Shown piece after piece: positions 21,922 through 32,700 of a stretch of 64,000 nucleotides of DNA. Within the stretch, counting starts at the first letter, position 1, and each line of letters starts with the position of its first letter. Source of the DNA: Mesobacillus sp. S13 (lineage in GTDB: Bacteria; Bacillota; Bacilli; Bacillales; Cytobacillaceae); assembly GCF_020422885.1 (NCBI RefSeq), contig NZ_CP084622.1, forward strand, positions 104,001-168,000. Direction: 5' to 3'. The translations under genes and the position numbers were made by a program. The notes beneath the pieces were generated by a model, which saw only the letters and a program-made list of their open reading frames with translations, was not told where the DNA came from and did not search any database.

Positions 21922-22455
21922 ATGGAAAAGAATTGGTATGTAGTGCATACTTACTCAGGCTATGAGAACAAGGTCAAGACGAATCTTGAGAAGCGTGTTG
22001 AAACAATGGGCATGCAAGATAAGATCTTCCGTGTGATCGTACCTGAAGAAGAAGAAACAGATTTCAAAAATGGTAAAAAGAAAGTTGTGAAGAGAAAGAC
22101 TTTCCCTGGTTATGTCCTAGTAGAACTGGTCATGACGGATGATTCCTGGTATGTGGTCCGAAATACGCCGGGTGTTACTGGATTCGTTGGCTCTGCTGGT
22201 GCAGGTTCTAAACCAACTCCGCTATTGCCTGAAGAAGCAACTTTCATCCTCAAGCGCATGGGTATGGAAGAGAAGAAGGTTGATGTCAACTTCGAACTTG
22301 GTGAAACGGTTCAGGTAAGCGAAGGGCCATTCGCGAACTTCACAGGTACAATTGAAGAGATCGATAAGGACAAAGCCAAGTTGAAAGTTCTTGTCAATAT
22401 GTTCGGCCGTGATACTCCGGTTGAGCTTGAATTTTCACAGATTGAAAAATTATAA
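21922..22455 (+). CDS. nusG: NusG, transcription elongation and pausing factor
   Basis: 177 residues. The NGN domain (about 1-110) begins EKNWYVVHTYSGYENKVK and contains PGYVLVELVMTDDSWYVVRN. The C-terminal KOW domain has GETVQVSEGPFANFTGTIEE. Two adjacent ATGs (21919 and 21922); I use the second because it gives the family N-terminus. The leader holds a possible attenuator. Same order (rpmGB-secE-nusG-rplK) as in B. subtilis. Confidence 0.96.
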   Translation: MEKNWYVVHTYSGYENKVKTNLEKRVETMGMQDKIFRVIVPEEEETDFKNGKKKVVKRKTFPGYVLVELVMTDDSWYVVRNTPGVTGFVGSAGAGSKPTPLLPEEATFILKRMGMEEKKVDVNFELGETVQVSEGPFANFTGTIEEIDKDKAKLKVLVNMFGRDTPVELEFSQIEKL

Positions 22456-22466
22456 TCTGAAATAAC

Positions 22467-22495
22467 TTGAAATCAACTTTAAAAAGTGTTAATAT
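22467..22495 (+). promoter_or_regulatory. rplK promoter
   Basis: TTGAAA at 22467-22472, 17-bp spacer, TAATAT at 22490-22495. The stretch AAGTGTTAATATTTCA around the -10 is repeated almost exactly at the rplGB promoter. A leader of about 125 nt follows before rplK. Confidence 0.82.
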
Positions 22496-22627
22496 TTCAT
22501 AGGTCAGTATGTCTTGGACGATTGACAGATATATGTCAAGTTCTTTATTTCATATAAAGACTTTTAAAATGAGTGGGAGGGGAAAATCCCCTATTACCAC
22601 ATCACGGACTTTAAGGAGGTGTGTCTC

Positions 22628-23053
22628 GTGGCTAAAAAAGTAATTAAGATGGTTAAGTTGCAAATCCCTGCTGGTAAAGCCAATCCGGCACCACCAGTTG
22701 GACCTGCACTAGGTCAAGCCGGTGTTAACATCATGGGATTCTGTAAGGAGTTTAACGCTCGTACAGCTGACCAAGCTGGACTAATCATTCCTGTCGAAAT
22801 CACGGTTTTTGAGGACCGTTCATTTACATTTATTACGAAAACTCCTCCTGCTGCAGTTCTTTTGAAGGTAGCAGCTGGAATCCAGTCTGGTTCTGGTGAA
22901 CCAAACCGTAATAAAGTAGCAACAGTCAAGCGTGAGAAAGTACGTGAGATTGCTGAACAGAAAATGCCTGACCTAAACGCAGCTAGCGTTGAAGCAGCAA
23001 TGCGCATGGTTGAAGGTACTGCACGCAGCATGGGAATCAATATCGAAGACTAA
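22628..23053 (+). CDS. rplK: 50S ribosomal protein L11
   Basis: 141 residues. Binds the GTPase-associated region of 23S rRNA and is needed for RelA-dependent stringent signalling. Motif [20 protein letters not shown] near the N-terminus is the classic L11 signature; the C-terminal rRNA-binding domain ends [15 protein letters not shown] start at 22628 after AAGGAGGTG; the in-frame start at 22619 would lie inside the ribosome binding site. Confidence 0.97.
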   Translation: MAKKVIKMVKLQIPAGKANPAPPVGPALGQAGVNIMGFCKEFNARTADQAGLIIPVEITVFEDRSFTFITKTPPAAVLLKVAAGIQSGSGEPNRNKVATVKREKVREIAEQKMPDLNAASVEAAMRMVEGTARSMGINIED

Positions 23054-23074
23054 TTTCTGCTGCAGAGGATGAAT

Positions 23075-23114
23075 GGGTTGCGGAGCTGAATTAGATTTCA
23101 CCCGCAACCTTTTG
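23075..23114 (+). terminator. Terminator-like hairpin between rplK and rplA
   Basis: Perfect stem GGTTGCGG (23076-23083) / CCGCAACC (23102-23109) followed by TTTTG. Two GC-rich palindromic arms follow: GGCGCC twice (23123-23139), then GGTG/CACC near 23155-23177. rplK and rplA form one operon in B. subtilis, so this is probably a partial terminator or a site for L1-type feedback. Which of these is not visible from sequence. Confidence 0.55.
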
Positions 23115-23177
23115 TCTGAAATGGCGCCTTTATGGCGCCTTCGCTTTTGGAGCTCTGGTGCCGTTAAAGGTGCCACC

Positions 23178-23232
23178 GCTTTCGTTGTCTAGCTCCGACG
23201 CGTGACCAAGTGCCAACGCGTCTCCGCTTTTC
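23178..23232 (+). repeat. Short relative of the AGCTCC dispersed repeat
   Basis: TTGTCTAGCTCCGACGCG ... CAACGCGTCTCCGCTTTTC resembles the borders of the dispersed element at 21075-21253 (GTCTAGCTCC ... CGCTTTTC), with the middle removed. ACGCG / CGCGT arms form a small hairpin. It sits in the 227-bp gap between rplK and rplA. Confidence 0.5.
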
Positions 23233-23280
23233 AAAGTGGGAGGTTATTCCGTTAAAACCACAATTTAGGAGGAAATAAAA

Positions 23281-23973
23281 ATGGCTAAAAAAGGTAAAAA
23301 GTATCTTGAAGCTGCTAAGCTTGTAGATCGCTCTCAAGCATATACAGCTGCTGAAGCAGTTGAGCTTGCTAAAAAGACAAGCACAGTTAAATTTGACGCT
23401 ACAGTTGAAGCTGCTTTCCGTCTGGGTGTAGACCCTAAGAAAGCTGACCAGCAAATCCGTGGAGCAGTTGTGCTTCCAAACGGAACTGGTAAAACTCAAC
23501 GTGTACTAGTATTCGCTAAAGGCGAAAAGTTAAAAGAAGCAGAAGCTGCTGGCGCAGACTATGTTGGCGATGCAGAGTACATCAACAAGATCCAACAAGG
23601 TTGGTTCGAATTCGATGTAATCGTTGCTACACCTGACATGATGGGTGAAGTTGGTAAGCTTGGTCGCGTATTGGGACCTAAAGGCTTAATGCCAAACCCT
23701 AAGACTGGCACAGTTACATTCGATGTAACTAAAGCAGTTAACGAAATCAAGGCTGGTAAAGTAGAATACCGCGTTGACAAGTCTGGTAACATCCATGTAC
23801 CTATCGGAAAAGTTTCTTTCGAAGACAACAAGCTTGTTGAAAACTTCAACACAATCTTCGAAACTATGATGAAGGTTAAGCCAGCTGCAGCTAAAGGAAC
23901 TTACATGAAAAACGTTACGATCTCTACTACTATGGGACCTGGCGTTAAAGTAGATCCTTCAACTGTAAAATAA
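23281..23973 (+). CDS. rplA: 50S ribosomal protein L1
   Basis: 230 residues (about 232 in B. subtilis). Forms the L1 stalk at the E site and is a translational repressor in many bacteria. Signature [20 protein letters not shown] and [15 protein letters not shown] are present. ATG after AGGAGGAAATAAAA. Confidence 0.97.
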   Translation: MAKKGKKYLEAAKLVDRSQAYTAAEAVELAKKTSTVKFDATVEAAFRLGVDPKKADQQIRGAVVLPNGTGKTQRVLVFAKGEKLKEAEAAGADYVGDAEYINKIQQGWFEFDVIVATPDMMGEVGKLGRVLGPKGLMPNPKTGTVTFDVTKAVNEIKAGKVEYRVDKSGNIHVPIGKVSFEDNKLVENFNTIFETMMKVKPAAAKGTYMKNVTISTTMGPGVKVDPSTVK

Positions 23974-23979
23974 TAGTAT

Positions 23980-24008
23980 TTGACAATCAACGAAGGATTG
24001 GATATAAT
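23980..24008 (+). promoter_or_regulatory. rplJ-rplL promoter
   Basis: A consensus sigma-A promoter: TTGACA at 23980-23985, 17-bp spacer, TATAAT at 24003-24008, just after the rplA stop. It drives the L10-L7/L12 unit. Confidence 0.9.
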
Positions 24009-24014
24009 TCTTCT

Positions 24015-24165
24015 TGTTGTGAAAATAGAATAACATTTGTACCGCAGACAGCAGGGGCTTATTGCTTAATATCCTGCCGAGGTCATACGATAGAGCAACA
24101 CATTTCCTATTGTATACTTCCTCCGCGTCTGCACTGATGCGGAGGTTTTTATTTGATCGGTATAA
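24015..24165 (+). promoter_or_regulatory. L10 leader with attenuator
   Basis: A leader of about 150 nt in front of rplJ. It ends in a terminator, CCTCCGC (24120-24126) / GCGGAGG (24139-24145) with TTTTT at 24146-24150. The L10-L12 complex of Bacillaceae is known to bind such an rplJ leader and promote termination. The conserved pieces (GCAGGGGCTTATTGCTT and AGAGCAACACATTTCC) fit that leader as I remember it. Confidence 0.85.
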
Positions 24166-24192
24166 ATGCAGAAATCTACAGGAGGTGTAAGG

Positions 24193-24693
24193 ATGAGCGC
24201 AATTATCGAAGTGAAAAAGCAAATCGTTGACGAGATTGCTGGCAAACTAAAAGAAAGCAAATCAACTATCGTTGTTGATTACCGTGGACTAACAGTTGCA
24301 GAAGTAACTGAACTTCGTAAGGAGCTTCGTGAAGCTGGTGTTGAATTCAAAGTTTACAAAAACTCAATGACACGCCGTGCTGCTGAAGCTGCTGAACTTG
24401 CTGGCTTAAACACATCTTTAACTGGTCCTAACGCAATCGCGTTCAGTACTGAAGATGTAGTTGCACCAGCTAAGATTCTTAACGAATTCGCTAAGAAACA
24501 TGAAGCCCTTGAAATCAAGGCAGGCGTCGTTGAAGGCAACATCGTTACAGTAGAAGAAATCAAGGCACTTGCAGACCTACCGTCTCGCGAAGGTCTACTT
24601 TCTATGCTACTCAGCGTACTTCAAGCTCCAATCCGCAATCTTGCTCTTGCTGCAAAAGCTGTTGCAGAACAGAAAGAAGAGCAAGGCGCGTAA
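24193..24693 (+). CDS. rplJ: 50S ribosomal protein L10
   Basis: 166 residues, equal to the B. subtilis length. Base of the L7/L12 stalk. The N-terminal rRNA-binding part has [20 protein letters not shown], and the C-terminal helix that holds L12 dimers ends [17 protein letters not shown] 24193 after AGGAGGTGTAAGG; the start at 24166 precedes the ribosome binding site. Confidence 0.97.
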   Translation: MSAIIEVKKQIVDEIAGKLKESKSTIVVDYRGLTVAEVTELRKELREAGVEFKVYKNSMTRRAAEAAELAGLNTSLTGPNAIAFSTEDVVAPAKILNEFAKKHEALEIKAGVVEGNIVTVEEIKALADLPSREGLLSMLLSVLQAPIRNLALAAKAVAEQKEEQGA

Positions 24694-24750
24694 GTTAAAA
24701 ATAATCACTGTTTAACAATAAAAAACTAACCTATTAGGAGGAAACAAATC

Positions 24751-25116
24751 ATGACTCAAGAACAAATCATTGAAGCAGTTAAAAATATGACTGTTTTAGA
24801 ACTTAACGATCTAGTAAAAGCAATCGAAGAAGAATTCGGCGTTACTGCTGCTGCACCAGTAGCAATGATGGGTGGAGCTGCTGCAGGCGGCGCTGCTGAA
24901 GAACAAACTGAGTTTGACGTAGTTCTTGCATCTGCTGGCGACCAGAAGATCAAGGTTATCAAAGTTGTTCGTGAAATCACTGGACTTGGTCTTAAAGAAG
25001 CGAAGGAAGTTGTTGACAACGCTCCTAAAGCTCTTAAAGAAGGCGTTTCTAAAGAAGAAGCTGAAGAAATCAAAGCTAAGCTTGAAGAAGTTGGAGCTAA
25101 CGTCGAAGTTAAGTAA
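24751..25116 (+). CDS. rplL: 50S ribosomal protein L7/L12
   Basis: 121 residues. Recruits translation factors to the ribosome. N-terminal dimer domain, an alanine/glycine-rich hinge ([12 protein letters not shown], about 37-48), and the C-terminal factor-binding domain with [26 protein letters not shown] upstream. Codon use is strongly biased, as expected for a highly expressed gene. Closed by a terminator. Confidence 0.98.
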   Translation: MTQEQIIEAVKNMTVLELNDLVKAIEEEFGVTAAAPVAMMGGAAAGGAAEEQTEFDVVLASAGDQKIKVIKVVREITGLGLKEAKEVVDNAPKALKEGVSKEEAEEIKAKLEEVGANVEVK

Positions 25117-25130
25117 TCAACCTTACAATA

Positions 25131-25161
25131 AAAAGCTCGCTGCTAAAGCGGGCTTTTTTTT
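25131..25161 (+). terminator. Terminator after rplL
   Basis: Stem AAAGCTCGCT / AGCGGGCTTT (one T-G wobble) followed by a run of eight or more T. Confidence 0.92.
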
Positions 25162-25274
25162 CGCTTTATTAGTTTCAAATTTTGCTTTTTAATATTTAAA
25201 AGTTTATAATACCGCAGTAGCAATGCAATCCGCGATCGCATTCTTCAAATGAGTCCCCGTGGAGGTGAGATATT

Positions 25275-25877
25275 TTGACTGAACATTATTACTCCCGCAA
25301 ACCCAGTACCGACAGCAACCCTGTGAAATGGCAAAGCGAATTGAAGGGGAATAGCTTCCGCTTCAAGACGGACAGTGGTGTTTTCTCGAAAAAGGAAGTC
25401 GATTTTGGTTCAAGATTATTAATTGACACGTTCGAACTAACTAGAGCGGACGGATTGATTCTTGATGTTGGCTGTGGCTATGGCCCAATCGGACTTTCAA
25501 TTGCCAGGGCCTATCCAGAAGCGATGGTCCACATGGTGGATGTAAATGAAAGAGCGATTATGCTTGCGAAAGAAAATGCGTCCGAGAACAAAGTGGACAA
25601 TGTGAAAATCTATGAAAGCGACCGGCTTAATGCAGTGGAGGAGGAAGGTTTCAATGCAATCCTGACCAACCCGCCGATCCGGGCCGGCAAAAAGATAGTT
25701 CATGATATTTTCGAGCAAAGTTTTCAGCGTTTAGCTGAAGGCGGAGAGCTTTGGGTGGTCATCCAGAAAAAGCAGGGTGCGCCATCCGCGATGGAAAAAA
25801 TGAAAGAACTTTTTGGCGATGTAGAGGTTGAGGCGAAAAGTAAAGGATACTTTATTCTCAAATCTGTTAAATGTTGA
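25275..25877 (+). CDS. RsmC-like class I SAM-dependent methyltransferase (YbxB family)
   Basis: 200 residues. SAM-binding motif I is LDVGCGYGPIGLSIA, motif II has MVDVNERAIMLAKEN, and the NPPI catalytic motif is LTNPPIRAGK, as in RNA guanine-N2 methyltransferases of the RsmC/RlmG group. It is shorter than E. coli RsmC because it has only the catalytic half. TTG start after GGAGGTGAG. The place between rplL and rpoB is that of B. subtilis ybxB. The exact substrate is not known to me; 16S rRNA is a reasonable guess. Confidence 0.9.
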   Translation: MTEHYYSRKPSTDSNPVKWQSELKGNSFRFKTDSGVFSKKEVDFGSRLLIDTFELTRADGLILDVGCGYGPIGLSIARAYPEAMVHMVDVNERAIMLAKENASENKVDNVKIYESDRLNAVEEEGFNAILTNPPIRAGKKIVHDIFEQSFQRLAEGGELWVVIQKKQGAPSAMEKMKELFGDVEVEAKSKGYFILKSVKC

Positions 25878-25902
25878 CGTGAGAAAACCGCTATGTTAAT
25901 AT
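25874..25902 (+). promoter_or_regulatory. rpoB promoter
   Basis: TTGACG at 25874-25879, 17-bp spacer, TAATAT at 25897-25902, beginning at the stop of the methyltransferase gene. It leaves a leader of about 215 nt before rpoB. Confidence 0.8.
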
Positions 25903-26122
25903 TATAAAATGCCAATATATTAGTTTCCTTTTCAATTGCTATTTTCATCGAAAGTTGTATAATTTTGGGCATTAAGGGAAAACTAACAAAATAATTGTTC
26001 GTTGCAGGAAATGTGGTTTTTAGGTGAAAACCCTTTTTCTTTTTGTCTTTTGAAATGGAGGAAACTTCATGGACAAGACAGGGATAGATGAATAATAACG
26101 CTTGATTTGAGGGGTGAATCAG

Positions 26123-29100
26123 TTGACAGGTCAACTAGTTCAGTATGGACGACACCGCCAACGTAGAAGTTATGCTCGCATCAGTGAAGTTTTGGAATTG
26201 CCGAATTTGATTGAAATTCAAACCTCTTCCTATCAGTGGTTTCTTGATGAGGGCCTCCGTGAAATGTTCCAGGACATTTCACCGATTGAAGACTTTACTG
26301 GTAACTTATCGTTAGAGTTTATCGATTACAGTCTTGGCGAACCGAAATATCCAGTGGAAGAATCAAAAGAAAGAGACGTTACTTACTCTGCGCCATTAAG
26401 AGTAAAGGTCCGCCTTGTGAATAAGGAAACAGGTGAAGTAAAGGACCAGGATGTTTTCATGGGCGATTTCCCGCTTATGACAGAAACTGGCACGTTTGTG
26501 ATCAATGGTGCTGAAAGGGTTATCGTTTCCCAGTTAGTGCGCTCACCAAGTGTATACTACAGCGGGAAGCTTGATAAAAACGGGAAGAAAGGGTTCACTG
26601 CGACCGTAATCCCGAACCGCGGTGCCTGGTTGGAGTATGAAACAGATGCCAAGGATGTTGTATATGTAAGGATCGATCGTACGAGGAAGCTCCCTGTTAC
26701 GGTTCTTTTGCGTGCATTAGGGTTCGGTTCTGATCAAGAAATCATTGATCTGATCGGAGATAATGAATATATCCGTAATACTCTTGAAAAAGACAATACG
26801 GAAAGCACGGAAAAAGCGCTTCTTGAAATCTATGAGCGCCTCCGTCCTGGCGAACCGCCTACAGTTGAAAATGCAAAGAGCCTTCTGGTATCAAGATTCT
26901 TTGATCCAAAGCGCTATGACCTCGCAAACGTAGGGCGTTATAAGATCAATAAAAAGCTTCATATTAAGAACCGTTTATTCGGGCAAAAGCTTGCAGAAAC
27001 ATTAGTGGATCCTGAAACAGGGGAAATCATCGCAGAAAAGGGCGTCACACTTGACCGCCGTACTCTGGATAAAATCATCCCTGCGCTGGAGAACAATGTT
27101 GGATTCAAGTCAATCAGCCCTTATGGCGGCGTGGTTGAAGAGGATGTAACTTTACAAAGCATTAAAATCTATGCTCCGAATGATGAGGGCGAGAAGGAAA
27201 TTAATGTTCTTGGTAACGCCTATGTCCCTGAACCAATCAAAAATATCACGCCTGCTGATATCATTGCATCCATCAGCTATTTCTTTAACTTGCTGCATGG
27301 TGTTGGCGATACAGATGACATTGACCATTTAGGGAACAGACGCCTTCGTTCTGTAGGTGAGCTGCTTCAGAACCAATTCCGTATTGGTTTGTCCAGAATG
27401 GAACGTGTAGTCCGTGAAAGAATGTCCATTCAGGACACAAATACGATTACACCACAGCAATTAATCAATATCCGTCCGGTAATTGCGTCCATTAAAGAGT
27501 TCTTTGGAAGCTCTCAGCTTTCACAGTTCATGGACCAGACAAATCCGCTGGCTGAATTGACACATAAAAGGCGTCTTTCTGCACTAGGACCTGGTGGTCT
27601 TACACGTGAACGCGCTGGCTTTGAAGTGCGTGACGTTCACTATTCCCACTACGGCCGTATGTGTCCGATTGAAACGCCTGAAGGTCCAAACATCGGTTTG
27701 ATCAACTCACTTTCAAGTTTCGCGAAAGTTAACCGCTTCGGATTCATCGAGACTCCTTACCGCCGCGTTGACCCGGAAACAGGTAAAGTGACAAGCCACT
27801 TCGATTACTTAACAGCTGATGAAGAAGATAACTATGTAGTAGCACAGGCGAACGCTCGTCTAGCTGACGATGGTTCCTTCGTTGATGATGAAGTAATTGC
27901 TCGTTTCCGCGGTGAAAACACAGTAGTTAAACGTGATCGCGTCGATTATATGGACGTATCACCTAAACAGGTTGTATCCGCAGCGACTGCGTGTATCCCG
28001 TTCCTTGAAAACGATGACTCCAACCGTGCCTTGATGGGTGCGAACATGCAGCGTCAGGCTGTCCCATTGATGCAGCCTGAAGCACCAAGAGTCGGAACTG
28101 GAATGGAACACGTTTCTGCCAAGGATTCCGGTGCTGCAGTCATCTGTAAGCATGAAGGGATCGTTGAGCATGTTGAAGCCCGTGAAGTCTGGGTACGCCG
28201 TGTCAAAGAAGTAGACGGACAGGAAGTCAAGGGCGACCTTGATAAGTACCGTATGCTGAAGTTCATCCGTTCCAACCAGGGTACATGCTACAACCAGCGC
28301 CCAATCGTAAGTGTTGGCGACCGTGTAACCAAGGGGGAAATCCTTGCTGATGGTCCTTCTATGGAAGCAGGAGAACTTGCACTTGGCCGTAACGTCCTTG
28401 TTGGCTTCATGACTTGGAATGGTTACAACTACGAGGATGCGATCATCATGAGTGAGCGCCTCGTTAAGGATGATGTTTATACATCGATCCATATAGAAGA
28501 ATATGAATCAGAGTCCCGTGATACAAAGCTTGGACCTGAAGAAATCACACGTGATATTCCAAACGTCGGGGAAGATGCATTGAGAAACCTTGACGAGCGT
28601 GGAATCATCCGTGTCGGTGCTGAAGTGAAAGATGGAGATCTTCTAGTAGGTAAGGTAACGCCTAAAGGGGTTACTGAATTGACTGCAGAAGAACGTCTCC
28701 TTCATGCAATCTTCGGTGAAAAAGCAAGGGAAGTCCGCGATACTTCATTGCGTGTACCACACGGCGGCGGCGGGATTGTGCTTGACGTCAAAGTGTTCAA
28801 CCGTGAAGATGGCGATGAGCTTCCTCCAGGCGTGAACCAGCTTGTCCGTGCTTACATCGTTCAGAAGCGTAAGATTTCTGAAGGTGACAAAATGGCAGGA
28901 CGCCACGGTAACAAAGGGGTAATTTCCAAAATCCTTCCGGAAGAGGATATGCCTTTCTTGCCGGACGGAACACCAGTCGATATCATGCTTAACCCACTAG
29001 GGGTACCATCACGTATGAATATCGGTCAGGTGCTTGAGCTTCACCTTGGTATGGCAGCGCGTTACCTTGGAATCCATGTTGCTTCTCCTGTATTCGACGG

Positions 29101-29683
29101 TGCTACCGAAGAAGATGTATGGTCAACAATCCAGGAAGCTGGTATGGCCAGAGATGCGAAGACTGTCCTATATGATGGACGTACAGGTGAGCCATTCGAT
29201 AACCGTGTATCAGTCGGTGTCATGTACATGATCAAGCTTGCTCACATGGTAGACGATAAGCTTCACGCTCGTTCTACTGGACCATACTCACTTGTTACGC
29301 AGCAGCCACTTGGCGGTAAAGCCCAGTTTGGCGGACAGCGTTTCGGGGAGATGGAGGTTTGGGCGCTTGAAGCATACGGCGCTGCTTACACATTGCAGGA
29401 AATCTTAACTGTCAAGTCCGATGATGTTGTCGGACGTGTTAAAACATATGAAGCGATTGTAAAAGGAGAAAACGTTCCTGAGCCAGGTGTTCCTGAATCA
29501 TTCAAAGTATTGATGAAGGAGCTTCAAAGTTTAGGTATGGACGTTAAGATCCTGTCAGGCGATGAAAAAGAAATCGAAATGCGCGATTTTGACGATGATG
29601 AAGAATTGCAGCATGCAGAAACATTGACGATCGCTCCTGAAGCAGAAGAAATGGATTCTGAAAAAGTAGGAATGAAAGAATAG
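26123..29683 (+). CDS. rpoB: RpoB, RNA polymerase beta subunit
   Basis: 1186 residues (about 1193 in B. subtilis). Rifampicin-binding segment [18 protein letters not shown], then [14 protein letters not shown], carries the usual Gln, Asp, His and Ser residues, so no classic resistance change is seen. Catalytic-side motifs [15 protein letters not shown] and the C-terminal clamp segment [18 protein letters not shown] are intact. Start: TTG at 26123 gives the family N-terminus [13 protein letters not shown] and lies 7-9 nt after GAGGGGTGA; the GTG at 26114 is inside that site. The variable acidic C-terminal tail is a few residues shorter than in B. subtilis. Confidence 0.98.
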   Translation: MTGQLVQYGRHRQRRSYARISEVLELPNLIEIQTSSYQWFLDEGLREMFQDISPIEDFTGNLSLEFIDYSLGEPKYPVEESKERDVTYSAPLRVKVRLVNKETGEVKDQDVFMGDFPLMTETGTFVINGAERVIVSQLVRSPSVYYSGKLDKNGKKGFTATVIPNRGAWLEYETDAKDVVYVRIDRTRKLPVTVLLRALGFGSDQEIIDLIGDNEYIRNTLEKDNTESTEKALLEIYERLRPGEPPTVENAKSLLVSRFFDPKRYDLANVGRYKINKKLHIKNRLFGQKLAETLVDPETGEIIAEKGVTLDRRTLDKIIPALENNVGFKSISPYGGVVEEDVTLQSIKIYAPNDEGEKEINVLGNAYVPEPIKNITPADIIASISYFFNLLHGVGDTDDIDHLGNRRLRSVGELLQNQFRIGLSRMERVVRERMSIQDTNTITPQQLINIRPVIASIKEFFGSSQLSQFMDQTNPLAELTHKRRLSALGPGGLTRERAGFEVRDVHYSHYGRMCPIETPEGPNIGLINSLSSFAKVNRFGFIETPYRRVDPETGKVTSHFDYLTADEEDNYVVAQANARLADDGSFVDDEVIARFRGENTVVKRDRVDYMDVSPKQVVSAATACIPFLENDDSNRALMGANMQRQAVPLMQPEAPRVGTGMEHVSAKDSGAAVICKHEGIVEHVEAREVWVRRVKEVDGQEVKGDLDKYRMLKFIRSNQGTCYNQRPIVSVGDRVTKGEILADGPSMEAGELALGRNVLVGFMTWNGYNYEDAIIMSERLVKDDVYTSIHIEEYESESRDTKLGPEEITRDIPNVGEDALRNLDERGIIRVGAEVKDGDLLVGKVTPKGVTELTAEERLLHAIFGEKAREVRDTSLRVPHGGGGIVLDVKVFNREDGDELPPGVNQLVRAYIVQKRKISEGDKMAGRHGNKGVISKILPEEDMPFLPDGTPVDIMLNPLGVPSRMNIGQVLELHLGMAARYLGIHVASPVFDGATEEDVWSTIQEAGMARDAKTVLYDGRTGEPFDNRVSVGVMYMIKLAHMVDDKLHARSTGPYSLVTQQPLGGKAQFGGQRFGEMEVWALEAYGAAYTLQEILTVKSDDVVGRVKTYEAIVKGENVPEPGVPESFKVLMKELQSLGMDVKILSGDEKEIEMRDFDDDEELQHAETLTIAPEAEEMDSEKVGMKE

Positions 29684-29758
29684 GTCCATCTAATTGGCAC
29701 ACGTGTACAAACAGTTGAATAACAGTATTGTCCACGTGTGTTCCTATTTGGATGGCCA
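29684..29758 (+). other. Long hairpin in the rpoB-rpoC spacer
   Basis: CACACGTG (29699-29706) and CACGTGTG (29733-29740) form a perfect 8-bp stem, with weaker pairing outside it (GGTCCATC near 29684 with GGATGGCC near 29750). No T-run follows, so it is unlikely to stop transcription. A processing or stability stem between the two large subunit messages is an inference. Confidence 0.55.
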
Positions 29759-29796
29759 TAAGGGTAAAACCCTAGATTAAAAGGGAGGTAGGCCCC

Positions 29797-32700
29797 TTGC
29801 TAGATGTTAATAATTTTGAGTACATGAAAATTGGCCTCGCTTCACCAGACAAGATCCGTTCATGGTCTTTCGGTGAAGTTAAAAAGCCGGAAACAATCAA
29901 CTATCGTACTTTAAAACCAGAAAAAGACGGCTTATTCTGTGAGCGTATCTTCGGACCGACAAAGGACTGGGAATGTCATTGCGGAAAGTACAAAAGAGTC
30001 CGCTACAAAGGCGTAGTCTGTGACCGATGCGGCGTTGAAGTAACACGCGCAAAAGTCCGTCGTGAAAGAATGGGACACATTGAGCTTGCAGCTCCTGTAT
30101 CTCACATTTGGTATTTCAAAGGTATTCCTAGCCGTATGGGACTAGTTCTTGACATGTCTCCTCGCGCACTAGAAGAAGTTATTTACTTTGCTTCGTATGT
30201 GGTAACGGAAACTGGTGACACTGCTCTTGAAAAGAAGCAATTGTTGTCAGAGAAAGAATACCGTGCTTACCGCGAAAAATACGGAAACAAGTTCCAGGCT
30301 GCCATGGGAGCGGAAGCAATCAAAAAGCTGCTTTCTGACATCGACCTAGATAAAGAAGCAGATATGCTGAAGGAAGAATTAAGAACTGCACAGGGCCAGC
30401 GTCGTACTCGTGCGATCAAACGTCTTGAGGTAGTTGAAGCGTTCCGTGGGTCAGGTAATGAGCCATCATGGATGATTCTTGATGTACTTCCTGTCATCCC
30501 GCCTGAACTTCGCCCGATGGTACAGCTTGATGGAGGACGTTTCGCAACATCCGACCTGAACGACCTGTACCGCCGTGTTATCAACCGTAACAACCGTCTG
30601 AAGCGTCTTCTTGACCTTGGTGCTCCAAGCATCATCGTTCAGAACGAAAAGCGCATGCTTCAGGAAGCTGTTGACGCCTTGATTGACAATGGCCGTCGCG
30701 GCCGTCCAGTAACAGGACCAGGTAACCGTCCATTGAAGTCCCTTTCCCATATGCTTAAGGGTAAGCAAGGCCGTTTCCGTCAAAACCTTCTTGGTAAGCG
30801 TGTTGACTACTCTGGCCGTTCGGTTATCGTCGTAGGTCCAAACCTGCATATGTATCAGTGCGGATTGCCTAAGGAAATGGCTCTTGAGCTATTCAAGCCA
30901 TTCGTAATGAAAGAACTTGTACAAAAGGGCTTAGCCCATAACATAAAGTCTGCCAAACGCAAGATTGAGCGCGTACAGCCGGAAGTCTGGGATGTGCTTG
31001 AAGATGTCATCAAGGAGCATCCGGTATTGCTTAACCGTGCACCGACTCTTCACAGACTTGGAATCCAGGCGTTCGAACCTACATTGGTAGAAGGACGCGC
31101 AATCCGTCTTCACCCACTCGTATGTACAGCTTACAACGCTGACTTCGATGGTGACCAGATGGCGGTCCACGTACCACTTTCAGCAGAAGCACAGGCAGAA
31201 GCACGTCTATTGATGCTTGCTGCCCAGAACATCCTGAACCCTAAGGATGGAAAGCCAGTTGTTACCCCTTCCCAGGATATGGTTTTAGGTAACTACTACC
31301 TGACTCTGGAAAGAGAAGCAGCTGTTGGCGAAGGTATGGTGTTCAAGGATACGAATGAAGCCTTAATCGCATACCAGAATGGTTATGTACATCTTCACAC
31401 TCGTATCGCTGTTGCGGCAGCATCACTTGGCAACCAGACATTTACGGAAGAGCAAAATGGCCAGCTATTGATCACGACAGTTGGAAAGCTGATTTTCAAC
31501 GAAATCCTTCCAGCGTCATTCCCATACATCAATGAGCCTTCAAAAGAAAATCTTGAGGAGAAAACTCCTGAGAAGTATTTTGTTGAAAAGGGTGCAGATG
31601 TAAAGGAAGTCATCAAGTCAATGCCATTGGTGGATCCGTTCAAGAAGAAAATTCTTGGAAACATCATTGCTGAAGTGTTCAAGAAGTTCAAAATCACGGA
31701 AACATCAAAAATGCTAGACCGTATGAAGGGACTTGGCTTCACATACTCCACTAAAGCGGGTATTACGGTTGGTGTGGCTGATATCGTGGTTCTTAAAGAG
31801 AAGCAAGAAATCATTTCAGAAGCACAGACGAAGGTAGACAATGTTCTTAAGCAGTTCAGACGCGGTTTGATCACCGAGGACGAGCGTTACGATCGTGTTA
31901 TCTCCATCTGGAGCCAGGCGAAGGATAATATCCAGGCTAAGCTGATGAAATCACTAGATAATTCAAACCCAATCTTCATGATGAGTGACTCCGGTGCCCG
32001 TGGTAACGCGTCCAACTTCACGCAGCTTGCTGGTATGCGTGGTCTGATGGCCAACCCGGCTGGACGAATCATCGAGTTGCCGATCAAGTCAAGTTTCCGT
32101 GAAGGTCTGACAGTATTGGAGTACTTCATCTCCACTCACGGTGCTCGTAAAGGTCTTGCCGATACAGCACTTAAGACTGCTGACTCAGGTTATCTGACTC
32201 GTCGTCTTGTAGACGTAGCGCAGGATGTCATCGTTCGCGAAGACGATTGTGGTACAGATAGAGGCCTGTTTATCAAATCGCTTAAAGATGGTACCGAAGT
32301 AATCGAACCTCTGGAAGAGCGTCTGATTGGCCGCTATGCAAGAAAGGCGATCAAGCATCCTGAAACGAAGGCTGTGATTGTACCTGAAAACGGATTGATC
32401 ACAGAAGACTTGGCAGTTGAAGTAACTGAAGCTGGAATCGAGGAAGTGTGGATCCGTTCTGCATTTACATGTAATACACGTCACGGTGTATGTAAGAAGT
32501 GTTACGGTCGCAACCTTGCGACTGGCCAGGAAGTCGAAGTTGGCGAAGCGGTCGGTATCATCGCTGCCCAGTCAATCGGTGAGCCAGGTACACAGCTTAC
32601 AATGCGTACGTTCCATACGGGCGGTGTTGCAGGAGACGATATCACACAAGGTCTTCCGCGTATCCAGGAATTGTTCGAAGCACGTAATCCTAAAGGGCAG

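Noticed and set aside
27481..27660. Rifampicin-resistance change in rpoB
   Set aside because: The rifampicin-binding segment has the usual residues by comparison with remembered B. subtilis sequence.
27959..28492. 177-codon antisense ORF inside rpoB
   Set aside because: Shadow frame of a highly conserved gene; no ribosome binding site or family resemblance.
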